A stretch of DNA of 64,000 nt from Anaerobiospirillum sp. NML120449 (GTDB lineage Bacteria > Pseudomonadota > Gammaproteobacteria > Enterobacterales > Succinivibrionaceae). Within the stretch, counting starts at the first letter, position 1. Every line of letters begins with the position of its first letter. Both the position numbers and the translations under genes were made by a program. Shown piece after piece: positions 1-9,385 of the stretch. A model generated the notes under the pieces. The model had not been told where the DNA came from. It did no database searches and saw nothing but the letters and a program-made list of their open reading frames with translations. The stretch covers positions 62,001 through 126,000 of the forward strand of contig NZ_JALKIL010000001.1 of assembly GCF_023051105.1 (NCBI RefSeq), in the 5' to 3' direction.

Positions 1-1948
1 CCATGATTTCGCCAATGCCGTAGATAACAGCAACACGGCCACTGCCACGGACATTTTTGTTCCCCTGCTGCATACGGCGCTCAATCTGACGGGCGGCCTC
101 ACTGATAGTCTTGATCTCATCGAACTGCAGGATATTGGAGGAGTCGGCGACGGCAATTTTATCAGCATGGCCTGCAGTGCCTGCACTTCCGACAGGGGCT
201 GCAGTGCCGACGGCTGCTGCTCTGGCGGCTGGGCCACCTGCTGCAACATCAACACGGCCAGTTATGCTGGCTGCATTACCTGAGGCACTGGCAACAGCAG
301 CAGTAGCGATCGCGCCTGAATCAGCGGCGGAAGCGCCAGCTGCAGATGCTGCAGAGACTGTAGATGCTGCAGATGCAGCAGGCAGGGCGGCACGGGTGCT
401 GGATGCAGCTGCCTGGGCAGCCTCAGGGGACAGTCCCTTGAGTACGGCGGCGGCGATACGGCCTGCAGCGCTGGACATGATGCTGCTTTCGGCGCTGCCA
501 GGAGTATTTACTGTTTTGACATCAATCTGAGAAAGGGCGCCTACACGGGTATTGCCATTGGTGCGCATATGATGACGCATCAGATAGTCCTGGTAGGTAA
601 TGATGGCCGGACGGTAAGGGGCGTCCAGATCAACATTGACCTCCTGAGCAAGGCGCTGGAAGTAGGTATCAATAGGAGTGATTTCATCAACAAGCCCCTG
701 AGCCAGCTGCAGCTCACCACGGCTGCCACCGACGCGCTGAATCATCTGCACATAGGTGTTGGCCTCAGGCAGGATATTGGCACGGGTGGTCTGAGGACGG
801 GCGGCCAGAGCCTGCTTGTACAGCTCCCAGGACTTGAATGCCAGAGCCTGATACTCACGGCGGACATCATAGGACATGCCGTTGAGCATAAATGGCTCCA
901 CAGCACTCTTGAAGTGACCGGCACGGAAGATATAAGGGGTGACATTGGCCTTTTCCAGCATGTCCTTAAAGTACAGGCTGGTCATGGCAATACCACGAAA
1001 GTCGATTTCGCCCAGAGGGTCCATGACTACACGGTCAGCATGGGCAGCAATAGCGTAGGAGGCCTGATTGTATCCGTAACCTACGGTAACCACCTCACGC
1101 TTGAACTCGGGGTCAGAGCTGCGACGCTTAAGAGCACGGGCATTATCCATGGCAGTACCAATACGCTGGGCCATGGACATGTTGATTGGGCCCATGTTAT
1201 CGACACTGATGATGACCTTCTTAATCTTTTCGTCATTGGCTACCAGATTAAGGGCCTTTTCAATGGCGATGATTTCATGGCTCTGGCGGCCGTAGAGGGC
1301 CTGTTCCAGTTCACGCTGAAGATTGTCAAGGCTTGATGAGCTGAATGGAACTTCGCTTACAGGACCGCTCAGGTCAAAGTACAGCACCTCGGCTCCGACA
1401 GCCTGAGTATTGATCTGCTCTACTGTATTGGATGACAGGGAAATGCCGTTTTCTGTAAGGCTCTTGACTGCCATATAGCCGCCAAAGAGCACGAAGATCA
1501 TCAACAGGAAGATTATGTTGAAGACAAAATTGCGGGCAAAGGTAATCCATGAGCCTACCTTGAGCAGGAAAGCACAGACAGCACCATGCTCGTCACGGCG
1601 GCGCAGCTCATACTGATCCCATGGCACATTGACTACATTGGTTCCGCCATTGCCACCAACACCACCAGGAGCTCCATAGCCGGCACCGCCCTGACGGGCA
1701 TAGCCGCCCTGAGCTGCTCCCTGACCTCCCTGAGAGTAGGAGCGCTGATAATTCTGTCCTCCAGCGCCTCCGTTCTGTCCATGGGAGCCCTGCCATGAGG
1801 AAGAGCCGTATGACTGTCCCTGACCATAGGAGCCACGGTCACGTCCATATTCATTGTTATTCTGGCCGGGTCCGCCTCGTCCATAATTCTGGTAATTACC
1901 CTGAGCGCCATTGCGTCCCTGGTTGTAATTGCCTCTCTGATCACTCAT
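1..1948 (-). CDS. sppA: Signal peptide peptidase SppA (protease IV), 3' end outside window
   Basis: Inner-membrane serine protease that degrades cleaved signal peptides. 649 codons are visible; the gene runs off the left edge. Residues 1 to about 115 are a Gly/Gln/Asn/Tyr-rich extension absent from E. coli SppA. One membrane helix follows at about 140-162, then the first peptidase S49 domain. The segment FRAGHFKSAVEPF matches the E. coli FRVGTYKSAVEPF region, so Lys347 (codon 910-908) is the likely general base. Between the two S49 halves, about residues 485-595, lies a strongly Ala-rich insertion. The second half, which should carry the serine nucleophile, begins with VAVIYGIGEIM at the edge. 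The ATG at 1948 is the first in frame; its ribosome site is weak. Family assignment is firm. The N-terminal extension and the insertion are the unusual parts, and the nucleophile cannot be checked here. Confidence 0.93.
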   Translation of the reverse strand, partial: MSDQRGNYNQGRNGAQGNYQNYGRGGPGQNNNEYGRDRGSYGQGQSYGSSSWQGSHGQNGGAGGQNYQRSYSQGGQGAAQGGYARQGGAGYGAPGGVGGNGGTNVVNVPWDQYELRRRDEHGAVCAFLLKVGSWITFARNFVFNIIFLLMIFVLFGGYMAVKSLTENGISLSSNTVEQINTQAVGAEVLYFDLSGPVSEVPFSSSSLDNLQRELEQALYGRQSHEIIAIEKALNLVANDEKIKKVIISVDNMGPINMSMAQRIGTAMDNARALKRRSSDPEFKREVVTVGYGYNQASYAIAAHADRVVMDPLGEIDFRGIAMTSLYFKDMLEKANVTPYIFRAGHFKSAVEPFMLNGMSYDVRREYQALAFKSWELYKQALAARPQTTRANILPEANTYVQMIQRVGGSRGELQLAQGLVDEITPIDTYFQRLAQEVNVDLDAPYRPAIITYQDYLMRHHMRTNGNTRVGALSQIDVKTVNTPGSAESSIMSSAAGRIAAAVLKGLSPEAAQAAASSTRAALPAASAASTVSAASAAGASAADSGAIATAAVASASGNAASITGRVDVAAGGPAARAAAVGTAAPVGSAGTAGHADKIAVADSSNILQFDEIKTISEAARQIERRMQQGNKNVRGSGRVAVIYGIGEIM

Positions 1949-3469
1949 CTTTTTGAAGATCTTCCCGTTGTTGTGGAAGCTTCCCAGGTCAGGGCACTTC
2001 CATGCAGTTAAAAGGTTCTATGCTCAGTACTGTGCCTGGCACGAAAACAGGGCCAATTTTAGCACGCTGCAGTGAATAATCTGTGCTTTTGGTGCACCAC
2101 AGACCAATCAAAAAATGCTAACTGGCAAAAAGCACGGACAGCACAGTATTACAATCAACAGAGCTGTGTAAATGGTTAAATAACCATATGTCATTGCTTT
2201 TCTGTCCGAATTGCCAGTGGGTGTACTGTCTTACTGATCCCGTCGATAATAAAGACCCTGACAGGGGGCCTTTTATTAGCTGAATCACCTGATAAAAATG
2301 CGCCCTGAACCACTATGTGGGCTATTACCAGTCCTCAATTACAGTCTATGGCCATAAGCCCAACCCCTGGACAAATAGCAACTCAGCAAATACAGCATTG
2401 CAAAAAAAGCTGTACTGTCAACAGTAACTTTCGTTGCATCTTAAAAGCACAATTTGATAGAAATGGCCAAAAACAGCTTTCCCTGCCAGTATTATAGATA
2501 TAATTGCAAAGGCACAGCAAAGCAAGGCTGCCCGTCCGCAGAGCAGGCATCAGCCTGGTTGCACAATTACGCGCCGCTCGCCTGCGTACCGCACACCAGA
2601 GCAGCCGCAAACCTGCGCGGCGCACAGATGCCATGCACACTGTCCCAGGCATGTCTTACTTACATACGTATGACCAGCATGCCACTGCAGTAATGGTCAT
2701 CACATAACAGCACCATAAGTCTTAAACAAAAGACATGTGGACCATGACCGGAGCAGGCTTCCTGCACCTGCAACTGTATCTTGCATCACAGTAACAGCTG
2801 GTAAATTGTCATGGTTTCGTCTCGATGCAGGCAGTGGAATCGATTTTTCGTAGTGTTGTTTTGCACTAATCAGGAGCTTTAAGAGCATTTTGCCCTTGCT
2901 GTTTTCTGGAGTAAGAAGTTCCGTTCACAGGCACGTAAACGTATGTTCAAGTGTTGATATAAGTGGACAAACAGCGCTGATAATAAGGCATAAATACAAT
3001 CAGAGGTTTTCCGTAAACGATTGAAATTGGCCTTTTTACAGTGTCTGGCGCGGGATATAAAATGGTGGTGCCGCGTATTTTTAACGTGCATAAGGCTTGA
3101 AATGTGCATAACATATACAGGTTCAGGGCAGTGCCAGTGTGCTTTGGCGTGCTGATGCTGCAGGGATTAGTCCAGTCTGAGAACTTTCCCGCACCCAGTA
3201 GAGAAATCAATGTCCTGATGCATAAGGATTAGCGAACCTGAGTCATCACAGGCATTGAAGCAGTAAAAATCAGATCGCGGATGTATGTCTGCGTTTTTTG
3301 CTGACTTGAATCACATGCTGTTTGAGAGAGAACATTCAGCACAGCTCTCCCGTCAGGGAATGGAGCTTCACAGTACAACTGAAAAGGAATTACCCTGAAT
3401 GACAGGGCTTCTGTCAATGCATCATCAGGGTGTGTTTAGGACAATTTAGTGTAATTTTGGACGTCCGGT
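1949..3469. other. Gap without a recognisable gene
   Basis: About 1.5 kb between divergent sppA and the chemoreceptor gene. Short reading frames exist on both strands but none has a credible ribosome site plus recognisable protein. A weak hairpin at about 2252-2275 (arms AAAG.CCC and GGG.CTTT) is followed by T-rich sequence and might be a terminator. I see no tRNA and no clear sigma-28 site in front of the chemoreceptor. Confidence 0.5.
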
Positions 3470-5098
3470 ATGAGAAGTTTCGGCATTATCAAACGCCTGT
3501 ACATGGGCTTTGGCTTTATCTGTGGCCTTATGATCCTGCTGGGTCTGGTGGCAGGTATCCTGGTAACCTTCGTTGACAACACCTTAAGTGATGTTAATGA
3601 CGATCTTGCAGTAAAGCAGCGTCACGCTATCGATATGCGTGGTGCAGTTCATGACAGTGCCATTGCAATTCGTGATGCCGTACTGGCTCCAACCAAGTCC
3701 GAGCAGCAGAAGCACCTGACAACCATCAATGCGCTGCTCAGCGACTATGCACGTGCCAGCTCCGCACTGGAGAAGATTTATTCAGCCGGTGGCGATGAGC
3801 AGCAGATGGCTCTTTACAGAGACATTAAGAATGTTGCCAACCAGCTTCCTAAGACCAGTGCCCTTCTGGACATGGTGCGCAATGATCGCGTTGATGATGC
3901 ACAGAAAATGCTCATCAGCGAGGTAGGTCCTATCTACACCGAGTGGCTGGTAGTGATTAATGCCTTTATCAACAAGATTGAGGCTACCTCTCAAAGCGAA
4001 GTGGTTTCAGTACGTTCCGCCTCAAGCAATCTTTTCTATTTCATTATCTTTGGTGCCACCATTTCCATTGCCCTGAGCATTTTCATTGCCTTTACCTCTG
4101 TAGGCAGCATCAAGCGCATTGTAGGTGGTAATCCTGAAGAGGCTGTGGAGCTCATCAAGCTCTTTGCTCATGGTGACCTTACTGTTCGTAACAAGACTCA
4201 GTACCCTGAGTCCATTGCCGGTTATCTCAACCGCATGGCCGAGCAGCTGTCCAATACTATTGGCAAGATTTCCACTCTTACTGATCACCTCAACGATTCA
4301 GCTCAGTCCTTCTCCAACATTGCTAACAAGAATGCTACCTTTACTGTGCAGCAGCGTGAGGAGACCCAGAACGGTAACACCTATATTGATGACCTCATTG
4401 CCGGCGTTAACAATGTGGCCCACCTTGCTAACAGTGGTGTGAGCACTGCCAAGAATGCTACTGTAGAAACCCGCAGTGGCGATGAGGAAGTTCAGCTGAC
4501 CATTTCCAGTATCAGCGGTCTGGCCCATCAGGTGGAAGAGGTTGTGGGCATTATGAATCAGCTCAACAACAACTCTCAGGAAATTGGCAAGGTTGTTCAG
4601 ATCATTGCTGAGATTGCTGAGCAGACCAACCTGCTGGCTCTTAACGCTGCCATTGAGGCAGCCCGTGCCGGAGAGCATGGCCGTGGCTTTGCCGTGGTAG
4701 CTGATGAAGTACGTGCTCTTGCTGGTCGCACCAAGGAGTCCACCAACGGCATTATCGATCTGATTAAGACCAATCAGGATCAGACTCAGCACGCCGCCAC
4801 CGCCATGGAGAAGTCCAATGAGCAGGCTAACAGCGTAGTAGAGCAGGCACAAAAAGCTGGTGTATCTCTCAACTCCATTAATGCCGGTGTTAACGAGATT
4901 CAGGATATGAGCACTCAGATTGCTCAGGCTGCCAGCGATCAGAACAGCATTCTGGTAAAGGTAAGCTCAGCCTTTGAGCGCATCAGCAATATGGCTGACA
5001 GCGGCAATGAGGCCTCTCAGCAGATTGCCGAGCTTTCCAACAAGCTCATCGAGCAGTCCAATGAGTTAAAGCACCTGACCTCATCCTTCAAGTACTAA
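3470..5098 (+). CDS. Methyl-accepting chemotaxis protein
   Basis: Transmembrane chemoreceptor of 542 residues that signals to CheA/CheW. Order of parts: first membrane helix at about 10-35, a periplasmic region of about 150 residues that looks like a four-helix-bundle sensor, second helix at about 188-210, HAMP linker at about 211-265, then the long cytoplasmic coiled coil. The signalling tip at about 375-425 contains [20 protein letters not shown] and [15 protein letters not shown], the family signature. The C-terminus ends HLTSSFKY, with no NWETF-type pentapeptide for tethering CheR/CheB. The start is the first ATG of the frame, preceded by GGACG. It is a single gene with its own strong terminator at 5193-5231. 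The ligand cannot be told from the sequence. Confidence 0.95.
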   Translation: MRSFGIIKRLYMGFGFICGLMILLGLVAGILVTFVDNTLSDVNDDLAVKQRHAIDMRGAVHDSAIAIRDAVLAPTKSEQQKHLTTINALLSDYARASSALEKIYSAGGDEQQMALYRDIKNVANQLPKTSALLDMVRNDRVDDAQKMLISEVGPIYTEWLVVINAFINKIEATSQSEVVSVRSASSNLFYFIIFGATISIALSIFIAFTSVGSIKRIVGGNPEEAVELIKLFAHGDLTVRNKTQYPESIAGYLNRMAEQLSNTIGKISTLTDHLNDSAQSFSNIANKNATFTVQQREETQNGNTYIDDLIAGVNNVAHLANSGVSTAKNATVETRSGDEEVQLTISSISGLAHQVEEVVGIMNQLNNNSQEIGKVVQIIAEIAEQTNLLALNAAIEAARAGEHGRGFAVVADEVRALAGRTKESTNGIIDLIKTNQDQTQHAATAMEKSNEQANSVVEQAQKAGVSLNSINAGVNEIQDMSTQIAQAASDQNSILVKVSSAFERISNMADSGNEASQQIAELSNKLIEQSNELKHLTSSFKY

Positions 5099-5114
5099 TA
5101 CCGCCAGGCTGCCC

Positions 5115-5144
5115 CCATGGCAACAGCTGATGCTGTTGCCATGG
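5115..5144. repeat. Perfect 13-bp inverted repeat just after the chemoreceptor gene
   Basis: CCATGGCAACAGC is followed by a 4-nt loop (TGAT) and its exact reverse complement, starting 16 bases after the stop codon at 5098. There is no T-run, so it is not a classical terminator by itself. It may stabilise the 3' end of the mRNA ahead of the terminator at 5193. Confidence 0.7.
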
Positions 5145-5192
5145 CTGCAGCCATACACAGAGCCACCCAGCCAAAGCGGTGGCCACCACCAG

Positions 5193-5231
5193 AGCCCGCC
5201 CGGCCCCATGCCCGGCGGGCTTTGTTGTTCC
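5193..5231 (+). terminator. Intrinsic terminator of the chemoreceptor gene
   Basis: GC-rich stem with arms AGCCCGCC and GGCGGGCT, followed by a T-rich tail (TTTGTTGTT). Confidence 0.85.
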
Positions 5232-5401
5232 TGAACCATCATACTTACACGGCAATGACTCCCCCGAAAGAATACTGATGCAGGTAACAAGGTGACACAA
5301 AACTCAGTAACCTGCTGATATATTTCACAAAGTATTTTATAAACTATATTCCATGAAGACATATGACAGACCGCAACATCATGGCAGGCTCACCAGCAGT
5401 A

Positions 5402-5430
5402 AACTGTAACTGTAACTGTAACTGTAACTG
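5402..5430. repeat. Hexamer microsatellite, AACTGT about 4.5 times
   Basis: Consecutive AACTGT units between the chemoreceptor terminator and the flagellin terminator. It lies in no gene and no visible promoter. The rest of 5232-5541 is AT-rich and shows nothing else. Confidence 0.8.
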
Positions 5431-5542
5431 GTACTGATACTTGTTATCTTTTAGCTTTGTATTTATAAAATATTTTATATAAATAATTTTCCAGGTGAGA
5501 GGGCCAGTATGTTTTTCACTGGAAGTGAGGCTGCAGGCGTGA

Positions 5543-5577
5543 AAAAAGGCCCATCCTTTAAAGGGATGGGCCTTTTT
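5543..5577 (-). terminator. Terminator of the flagellin cluster
   Basis: Near-perfect stem with arms AAAAAGGCCCATCC and GGATGGGCCTTTTT and a short AT loop. It lies about 50 bases past the stop of the last flagellin gene. The symmetric A/T tails allow action in both directions. Confidence 0.88.
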
Positions 5578-5629
5578 CAGCTAACACTGGTCGCAGGCAC
5601 ATTAATAAATGCGCGTATGACCAGATGTA

Positions 5630-6541
5630 TTAGCCGAGCAGAGACAGACCAAGCTGTGGACGGGTGTTGGCCTGCATGAGCATAGAAGTGGCAGCCTGCT
5701 GAATAATGGATTGCTGGCTCAGGTTGGCGGACTCTTCGGCGAAGTCTGCGTCACGAATTCTGCTGCGGGCATCAGCCTGGTTGGCAGAGACGTTAGCCTG
5801 GTTGCGGATGGAACTTTCCAATCTGTTCTGGATTGCACCTAGTCCAGCGCGCTGACCGTCTACTGCACCAATCATCTTGTCCATTGCAACAATGATATTG
5901 TCAATCTGGTCTACAGTTGCCAGCTTAATCTGGCCTGTTGCCTTATCATACATATTGCCAAAGTCAGCAACATTACCAAGTGTTGCGATCTCTGACATCT
6001 TCATTGAGTTAACTTTGAACTCAATGGTATCGCCCTTGTTAGCACCAACCTGAAGAGTCATGGTGCCTACGTTCTTAGCACCGGCACCACCAGTGCTGTA
6101 GATGTCGTTAGCGGTACCGCCGCCGTCCAGAACGGTCTTGCCACCAAAGGTGGTCTTCTGGGCAATACGGTTGATTTCAGCTGACAGGGCAGTAGCTTCC
6201 TTTTCCAGAGCGGTACGGTCTTCAGCAGTGTTGGTACCGTTCTTGGCCTGAACAGCCAGAGTACGGATCTTCTGCAGCATACCGGTGATTTCGTTCATGC
6301 CGCCTTCAATGGTCTGGGCAAGAGCAATACCATCAGAGGCATTGCGGTTACCCTGGTTGAGACCATTAATCTGAGTGGTCAGACGGGAGCTGATCTGTAA
6401 ACCGGCAGCGTCGTCCTTAGCAGAATTAATTCTCAGACCTGAACTGAGTCTCTGGTAGGTTGTGGTCAGCTGATTCTGAACATTATTCAGATATCTACGG
6501 CCATTGAGCGATGACACGTTGGTATTTACATAAACTGCCAT
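5630..6541 (-). CDS. fliC: Flagellin, copy 1 (downstream-most)
   Basis: Filament protein of 303 residues exported by the flagellar type III system. The conserved N-terminal D0/D1 helices run from MAVYVNTNVSSLNG to about residue 145, including LSSGLRINSAKDDAAGLQIS. The C-terminal D1/D0 part is NQANVSANQADARSRIRDAD to QLGLSLLG. The middle (about 150-235) is short and differs between the copies, so there is almost no exposed D2/D3 domain. The ATG is preceded by TAGGAGATAAC, an excellent ribosome site. It is the third gene of a tandem minus-strand array (fliC3, fliC2, fliC1) and is followed by the array terminator. It shares about 190 nearly identical upstream bases with fliC2, so they arose by recent tandem duplication. 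Confidence 0.95.
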   Translation of the reverse strand: MAVYVNTNVSSLNGRRYLNNVQNQLTTTYQRLSSGLRINSAKDDAAGLQISSRLTTQINGLNQGNRNASDGIALAQTIEGGMNEITGMLQKIRTLAVQAKNGTNTAEDRTALEKEATALSAEINRIAQKTTFGGKTVLDGGGTANDIYSTGGAGAKNVGTMTLQVGANKGDTIEFKVNSMKMSEIATLGNVADFGNMYDKATGQIKLATVDQIDNIIVAMDKMIGAVDGQRAGLGAIQNRLESSIRNQANVSANQADARSRIRDADFAEESANLSQQSIIQQAATSMLMQANTRPQLGLSLLG

Positions 6542-6662
6542 TGTTATCTCCTAAGTTCTCATATCTCTCAAGGTACTTTATAAAGAAAATTGTGCAGCGT
6601 TCATACAAAACTGCACTTTCTTTAAATGAACTTATATGTTTCCAGAAGTGTACCCTGGTGTT

Positions 6663-6700
6663 ACCAGACTGTTTTGCATGCAAATGCTGTAAGGTCTGGT
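6663..6700 (-). promoter_or_regulatory. Conserved 5'-UTR hairpin of fliC1
   Basis: Arms ACCAGAC and GTCTGGT around a loop containing GCAAATGCTGT, 122-159 bases upstream of the start codon. The same structure occurs at the same distance before fliC2 and, with two compensatory pair changes, before fliC3. Confidence 0.6.
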
Positions 6701-6929
6701 GGCGCAATCTTGCATGCGCTAATGGCGTTATTAATTAACCGAGCAGGGAAAGACCAAGCTGAGGACGGGTGTTGGCCTGCATGAGCATTGAAGTGGCAGC
6801 CTGCTGAATAATGGACTGCTGGCTCAGGTTGGCGGACTCTTCGGCGAAGTCTGCGTCACGAATTCTGCTGCGGGCATCAGCCTGGTTGGCAGAAACGTTA
6901 GCCTGGTTGCGAATGGAGCTCTCCAGTCT

Positions 6930-6955
6930 GTTTAATGTATAGCTATACATTAAAC
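6930..6955. repeat. Perfect 26-bp palindrome at the left end of the insertion
   Basis: GTTTAATGTATAG is followed directly by its reverse complement CTATACATTAAAC. It lies at the junction with the flagellin sequence and touches the left 24-bp inverted repeat. Confidence 0.9.
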
Positions 6956-7369
6956 AGATTATGTATACTGTTTTAACAACTCTAGTGTTTCGCTATAATT
7001 ACGATAAATAAGGCATTCTTTCCCTATACTCTATTCATAACTTCTCAATTTTATAACCTGCCAATTTCCCCCTTTCCTACCTATCCCCCTCCGTCAGGCT
7101 TGTACAGAGCTCCCGACTTAGCTCGTCATATTTCTAAACTTCCCTTTCCTATCATATTTGTCATAATTTTGTCCTGTTATTTTAATATTGATCTATTTAT
7201 ATCTAATACCGTAAAGTGTTCAGCAGGGACTGTTTGACTTACAATTATTAAGTATAGAGATTTTAGGCACAAAAAAATCGCAATCTGCGATTCAGATGCG
7301 ATTATCAAGCATTTGAGATTGATTTTGCAGTAAACTTTGTGATTATTAAAACAGTATACATAATCTGTT
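6933..7369. mobile_element. MITE-like insertion inside flagellin copy 2
   Basis: An AT-rich segment of about 430 bp, clearly different in base use from the flagellin genes around it. Two perfect 24-bp inverted repeats, 6953-6976 and 7346-7369, enclose a core of 369 bp. A direct repeat TCTGTT occurs at both borders (6927-6932 and 7364-7369), which can be read as a 6-bp target duplication. The left end carries an extra perfect palindrome. No transposase frame is present; the only frame of any length (7380-7177 minus) is not recognisable. It looks like a non-autonomous element mobilised in trans. An invertible segment is the alternative reading, because long inverted repeats can also be recombinase sites. 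Confidence 0.75.
7271..7302 (-). terminator. Terminator inside the insertion, facing flagellin transcription
   Basis: Minus-strand stem ATCGC-ATCTG / CAGAT-GCGAT with one bulge and a 5-nt loop, followed by a run of seven T. It would stop transcripts entering from the split flagellin and so reduce read-through to fliC1. Confidence 0.75.
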
Positions 7370-8198
7370 CTGCATTGCACCTAGTCCGGCGCGCTGACCA
7401 TCTACAGCTGCGATCATCTTATCCATGGCCTCGATGACCTTGTCAATCTGATCTGGAGTAGCAATCTTAATCTGGCCGGTGCCCTTATCATACATATTGC
7501 CAAAGTCCTGTACACCGCCTAAATCAGCGATCTTGGACATCTTCATGGAGTTAACGGAAAACTCAATAGTATCGCCCTTGTTGGCGCCTACCTGAAGGAC
7601 CATTTTGCCCTTATCACCAGGATTTGCGCTGCTGTAGATGTCGTTGGCAGTGCCGCCGCCGTCCAGAACAGTTTTGCCACCGAAAGTGGTCTGTGAAGCA
7701 ATACGGTTGATTTCAGCTGACAGTGCAGTAGCTTCCTTCTCCAGAGCGGTGCGGTCTTCAGCGGTGTTGGTACCGTTCTTGGACTGAACAGCCAGAGTAC
7801 GGATCTTCTGCAGCATGCCGGTGATTTCGTTCATGCCGCCTTCAATGGTCTGAGCAAGAGCAATACCGTCAGAGGCATTGCGGTTACCCTGGTTAAGACC
7901 ATTAATCTGAGTGGTCAGACGGGAGCTGATCTGTAAACCAGCAGCATCGTCCTTGGCAGAATTAATTCTCAGACCTGAACTGAGTCTCTGGTAGGTTGTA
8001 GTCAGCTGATTCTGAACATTATTCAGATATCTGCGGCCATTGAGCGATGACACGTTTGTATTTACATAAACTGCCATTGTTATCTCCTAAGTTCTCATAT
8101 CTCTCAAGGTACTTTATAAAGTAAATTGTGCAGTATTCATGCAAAACTGCACTTTCTTTAAATGAACTTATATGTTTCCAGAAGTGTACCTTGCAGGT

Positions 8199-8236
8199 AC
8201 CAGACAGTGTTACAGGGCAATGCTGTAAGGTCTGGT
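8199..8236 (-). promoter_or_regulatory. Conserved 5'-UTR hairpin of fliC2
   Basis: Arms ACCAGAC and GTCTGGT around a loop with GCAATGCTGT, 122-159 bases before the start codon, the same geometry as for fliC1 and fliC3. Confidence 0.6.
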
Positions 8237-8270
8237 GGCGCAATCTTGCATGCGCAAATGGCGTTATTAA

Positions 8271-9182
8271 TTAGCCGAGCAGGGAAAGACCAAGCTGTGG
8301 ACGGGTGTTGGCCTGCATGAGCATAGAGGTGGCAGCCTGCTGAATAATGGACTGCTGGCTCAGGTTGGCAGACTCTTCGGCGAAGTCAGCGTCACGAATT
8401 CTGCTGCGGGCATCAGCCTGATTGGCAGAGACGTTAGCCTGGTTGCGAATGGAGCTCTCCAGTCTGTTTTGTAAAGCGCCAAGACCGGCACGCTGACCAT
8501 CAACAGCACCAATCATCTTATCCATGGCGTCAATAATGCTGTCAATCTTGGTTGCGTCGCTAAGCTTGATCTGGCCGTCAGTCTTGTTATAGAGCTGGTC
8601 AAAGCCCTGTACGCCGCCTAAGTCTGCGATATTAGACATCTTCATAGCGTTGACTTTGAAATCAATGCTATCGCCTTTGTTTGCGCCAACCTGAAGAGTC
8701 ATGGTGCCGACCTTATTAGCGCCACCACCACCAGTGCTGTAGATATCGTTGGCGGTACCGCCGCCGTCCAGAACGGTCTTGCCACCAAAGGTGGTCTTCT
8801 GGGCAATACGATTGATTTCAGCTGACAGGGCAGTAGCTTCTTTTTCCAGAGCGGTGCGGTCTTCAGCAGTGTTGGTGCCGTTCTTGGCCTGAACAGCCAG
8901 AGTGCGGATCTTCTGCAGCATGCCGGTGATTTCGTTCATGCCGCCTTCAATGGTCTGGGCAAGAGCGATACCGTCAGAGGTATTGCGGTTACCCTGGTTA
9001 AGACCATTAATCTGAGTGGTCAGACGTGAGCTGATCTGTAAACCGGCTGCGTCATCCTTGGCAGAATTAATTCTCATACCAGAACTGAGTCTCTGGTAGG
9101 TTGTGGTCAGCTGATTCTGTACATTATTAAGATATCTACGGCCATTGAGCGATGACACGTTTGTATTTACATAAACTGCCAT
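8271..9182 (-). CDS. fliC: Flagellin, copy 3 (promoter-proximal)
   Basis: Intact 303-residue flagellin, almost identical to copy 1 in the terminal D0/D1 regions and divergent only in the short middle (about 150-235). The start is ATG with AAGGAAATAAA in front. It is the first gene after the only recognisable sigma-28 promoter (9359-9385). No terminator separates it from fliC2, so the three copies are probably cotranscribed. Having several near-identical flagellins allows a mixed filament and gives material for gene conversion. With copy 2 broken, this and copy 1 are the functional ones. Confidence 0.95.
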   Translation of the reverse strand: MAVYVNTNVSSLNGRRYLNNVQNQLTTTYQRLSSGMRINSAKDDAAGLQISSRLTTQINGLNQGNRNTSDGIALAQTIEGGMNEITGMLQKIRTLAVQAKNGTNTAEDRTALEKEATALSAEINRIAQKTTFGGKTVLDGGGTANDIYSTGGGGANKVGTMTLQVGANKGDSIDFKVNAMKMSNIADLGGVQGFDQLYNKTDGQIKLSDATKIDSIIDAMDKMIGAVDGQRAGLGALQNRLESSIRNQANVSANQADARSRIRDADFAEESANLSQQSIIQQAATSMLMQANTRPQLGLSLLG

Positions 9183-9306
9183 TTTATTTCCTTATTCTCA
9201 TTCTCAGGCAAGATACTTTACAAATGACTATATACAGGATTCCTTTGCGGAAACCTGCATCTACTCCAGACCTGCTGAACAGTTGTCAGTAAGGTATCTT
9301 GCGCTT

Positions 9307-9345
9307 ACCAGCAGCTTTCTGCAGCGAAATGCTGTTCGTGCTGGT
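9307..9345 (-). promoter_or_regulatory. Conserved 5'-UTR hairpin of fliC3
   Basis: Arms ACCAGCA and TGCTGGT around a loop with GCGAAATGCTGT. Compared with fliC1/fliC2 two base pairs differ but pairing is kept, which supports an RNA structure. It sits at the extreme 5' end of the transcript predicted from the sigma-28 promoter. Confidence 0.65.
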
Positions 9346-9358
9346 CGCAATACAAATA

Positions 9359-9385
9359 ATATCGGGGCACATATTTTCATCTTTA
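9359..9385 (-). promoter_or_regulatory. Sigma-28 (FliA) promoter of the flagellin cluster
   Basis: On the minus strand TAAAGATG, an 11-base spacer and CCCGATAT. This fits the enterobacterial FliA consensus TAAAGTTT-N11-GCCGATAA in spacing and at most key positions. The start of transcription would be near 9350, giving a leader of about 170 bases before fliC3. Confidence 0.85.

Larger units (their letters stand above)
6735..8077 (-). pseudogene. fliC: Flagellin, copy 2, split by an insertion
   Basis: The N-terminal part (8077 to about 7370) encodes the normal flagellin start through RAGLGAMQNRL. It then runs into foreign sequence and stops after CILF at 7346. The C-terminal part (about 6932-6735) resumes with LESSIRNQANVSANQADA and ends QLGLSLLG, but has no start of its own. 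Removing the inserted 437 bases (one copy of TCTGTT plus the element) restores the frame exactly as GLGAMQNRLES, so the interruption looks like one clean, fairly recent insertion. Both halves remain intact otherwise. The N-terminal product of 243 residues lacks the C-terminal D0/D1 helices needed for filament assembly. The start has the same TAGGAGATAAC ribosome site as copy 1. Confidence 0.93.

Noticed and set aside
6953..7369. Invertible switch controlling flagellin phase variation
   Set aside because: The inverted repeats would allow inversion, but either orientation leaves fliC2 broken, and no recombinase gene is nearby. Insertion of a mobile element explains the data better; inversion is kept only as a test.
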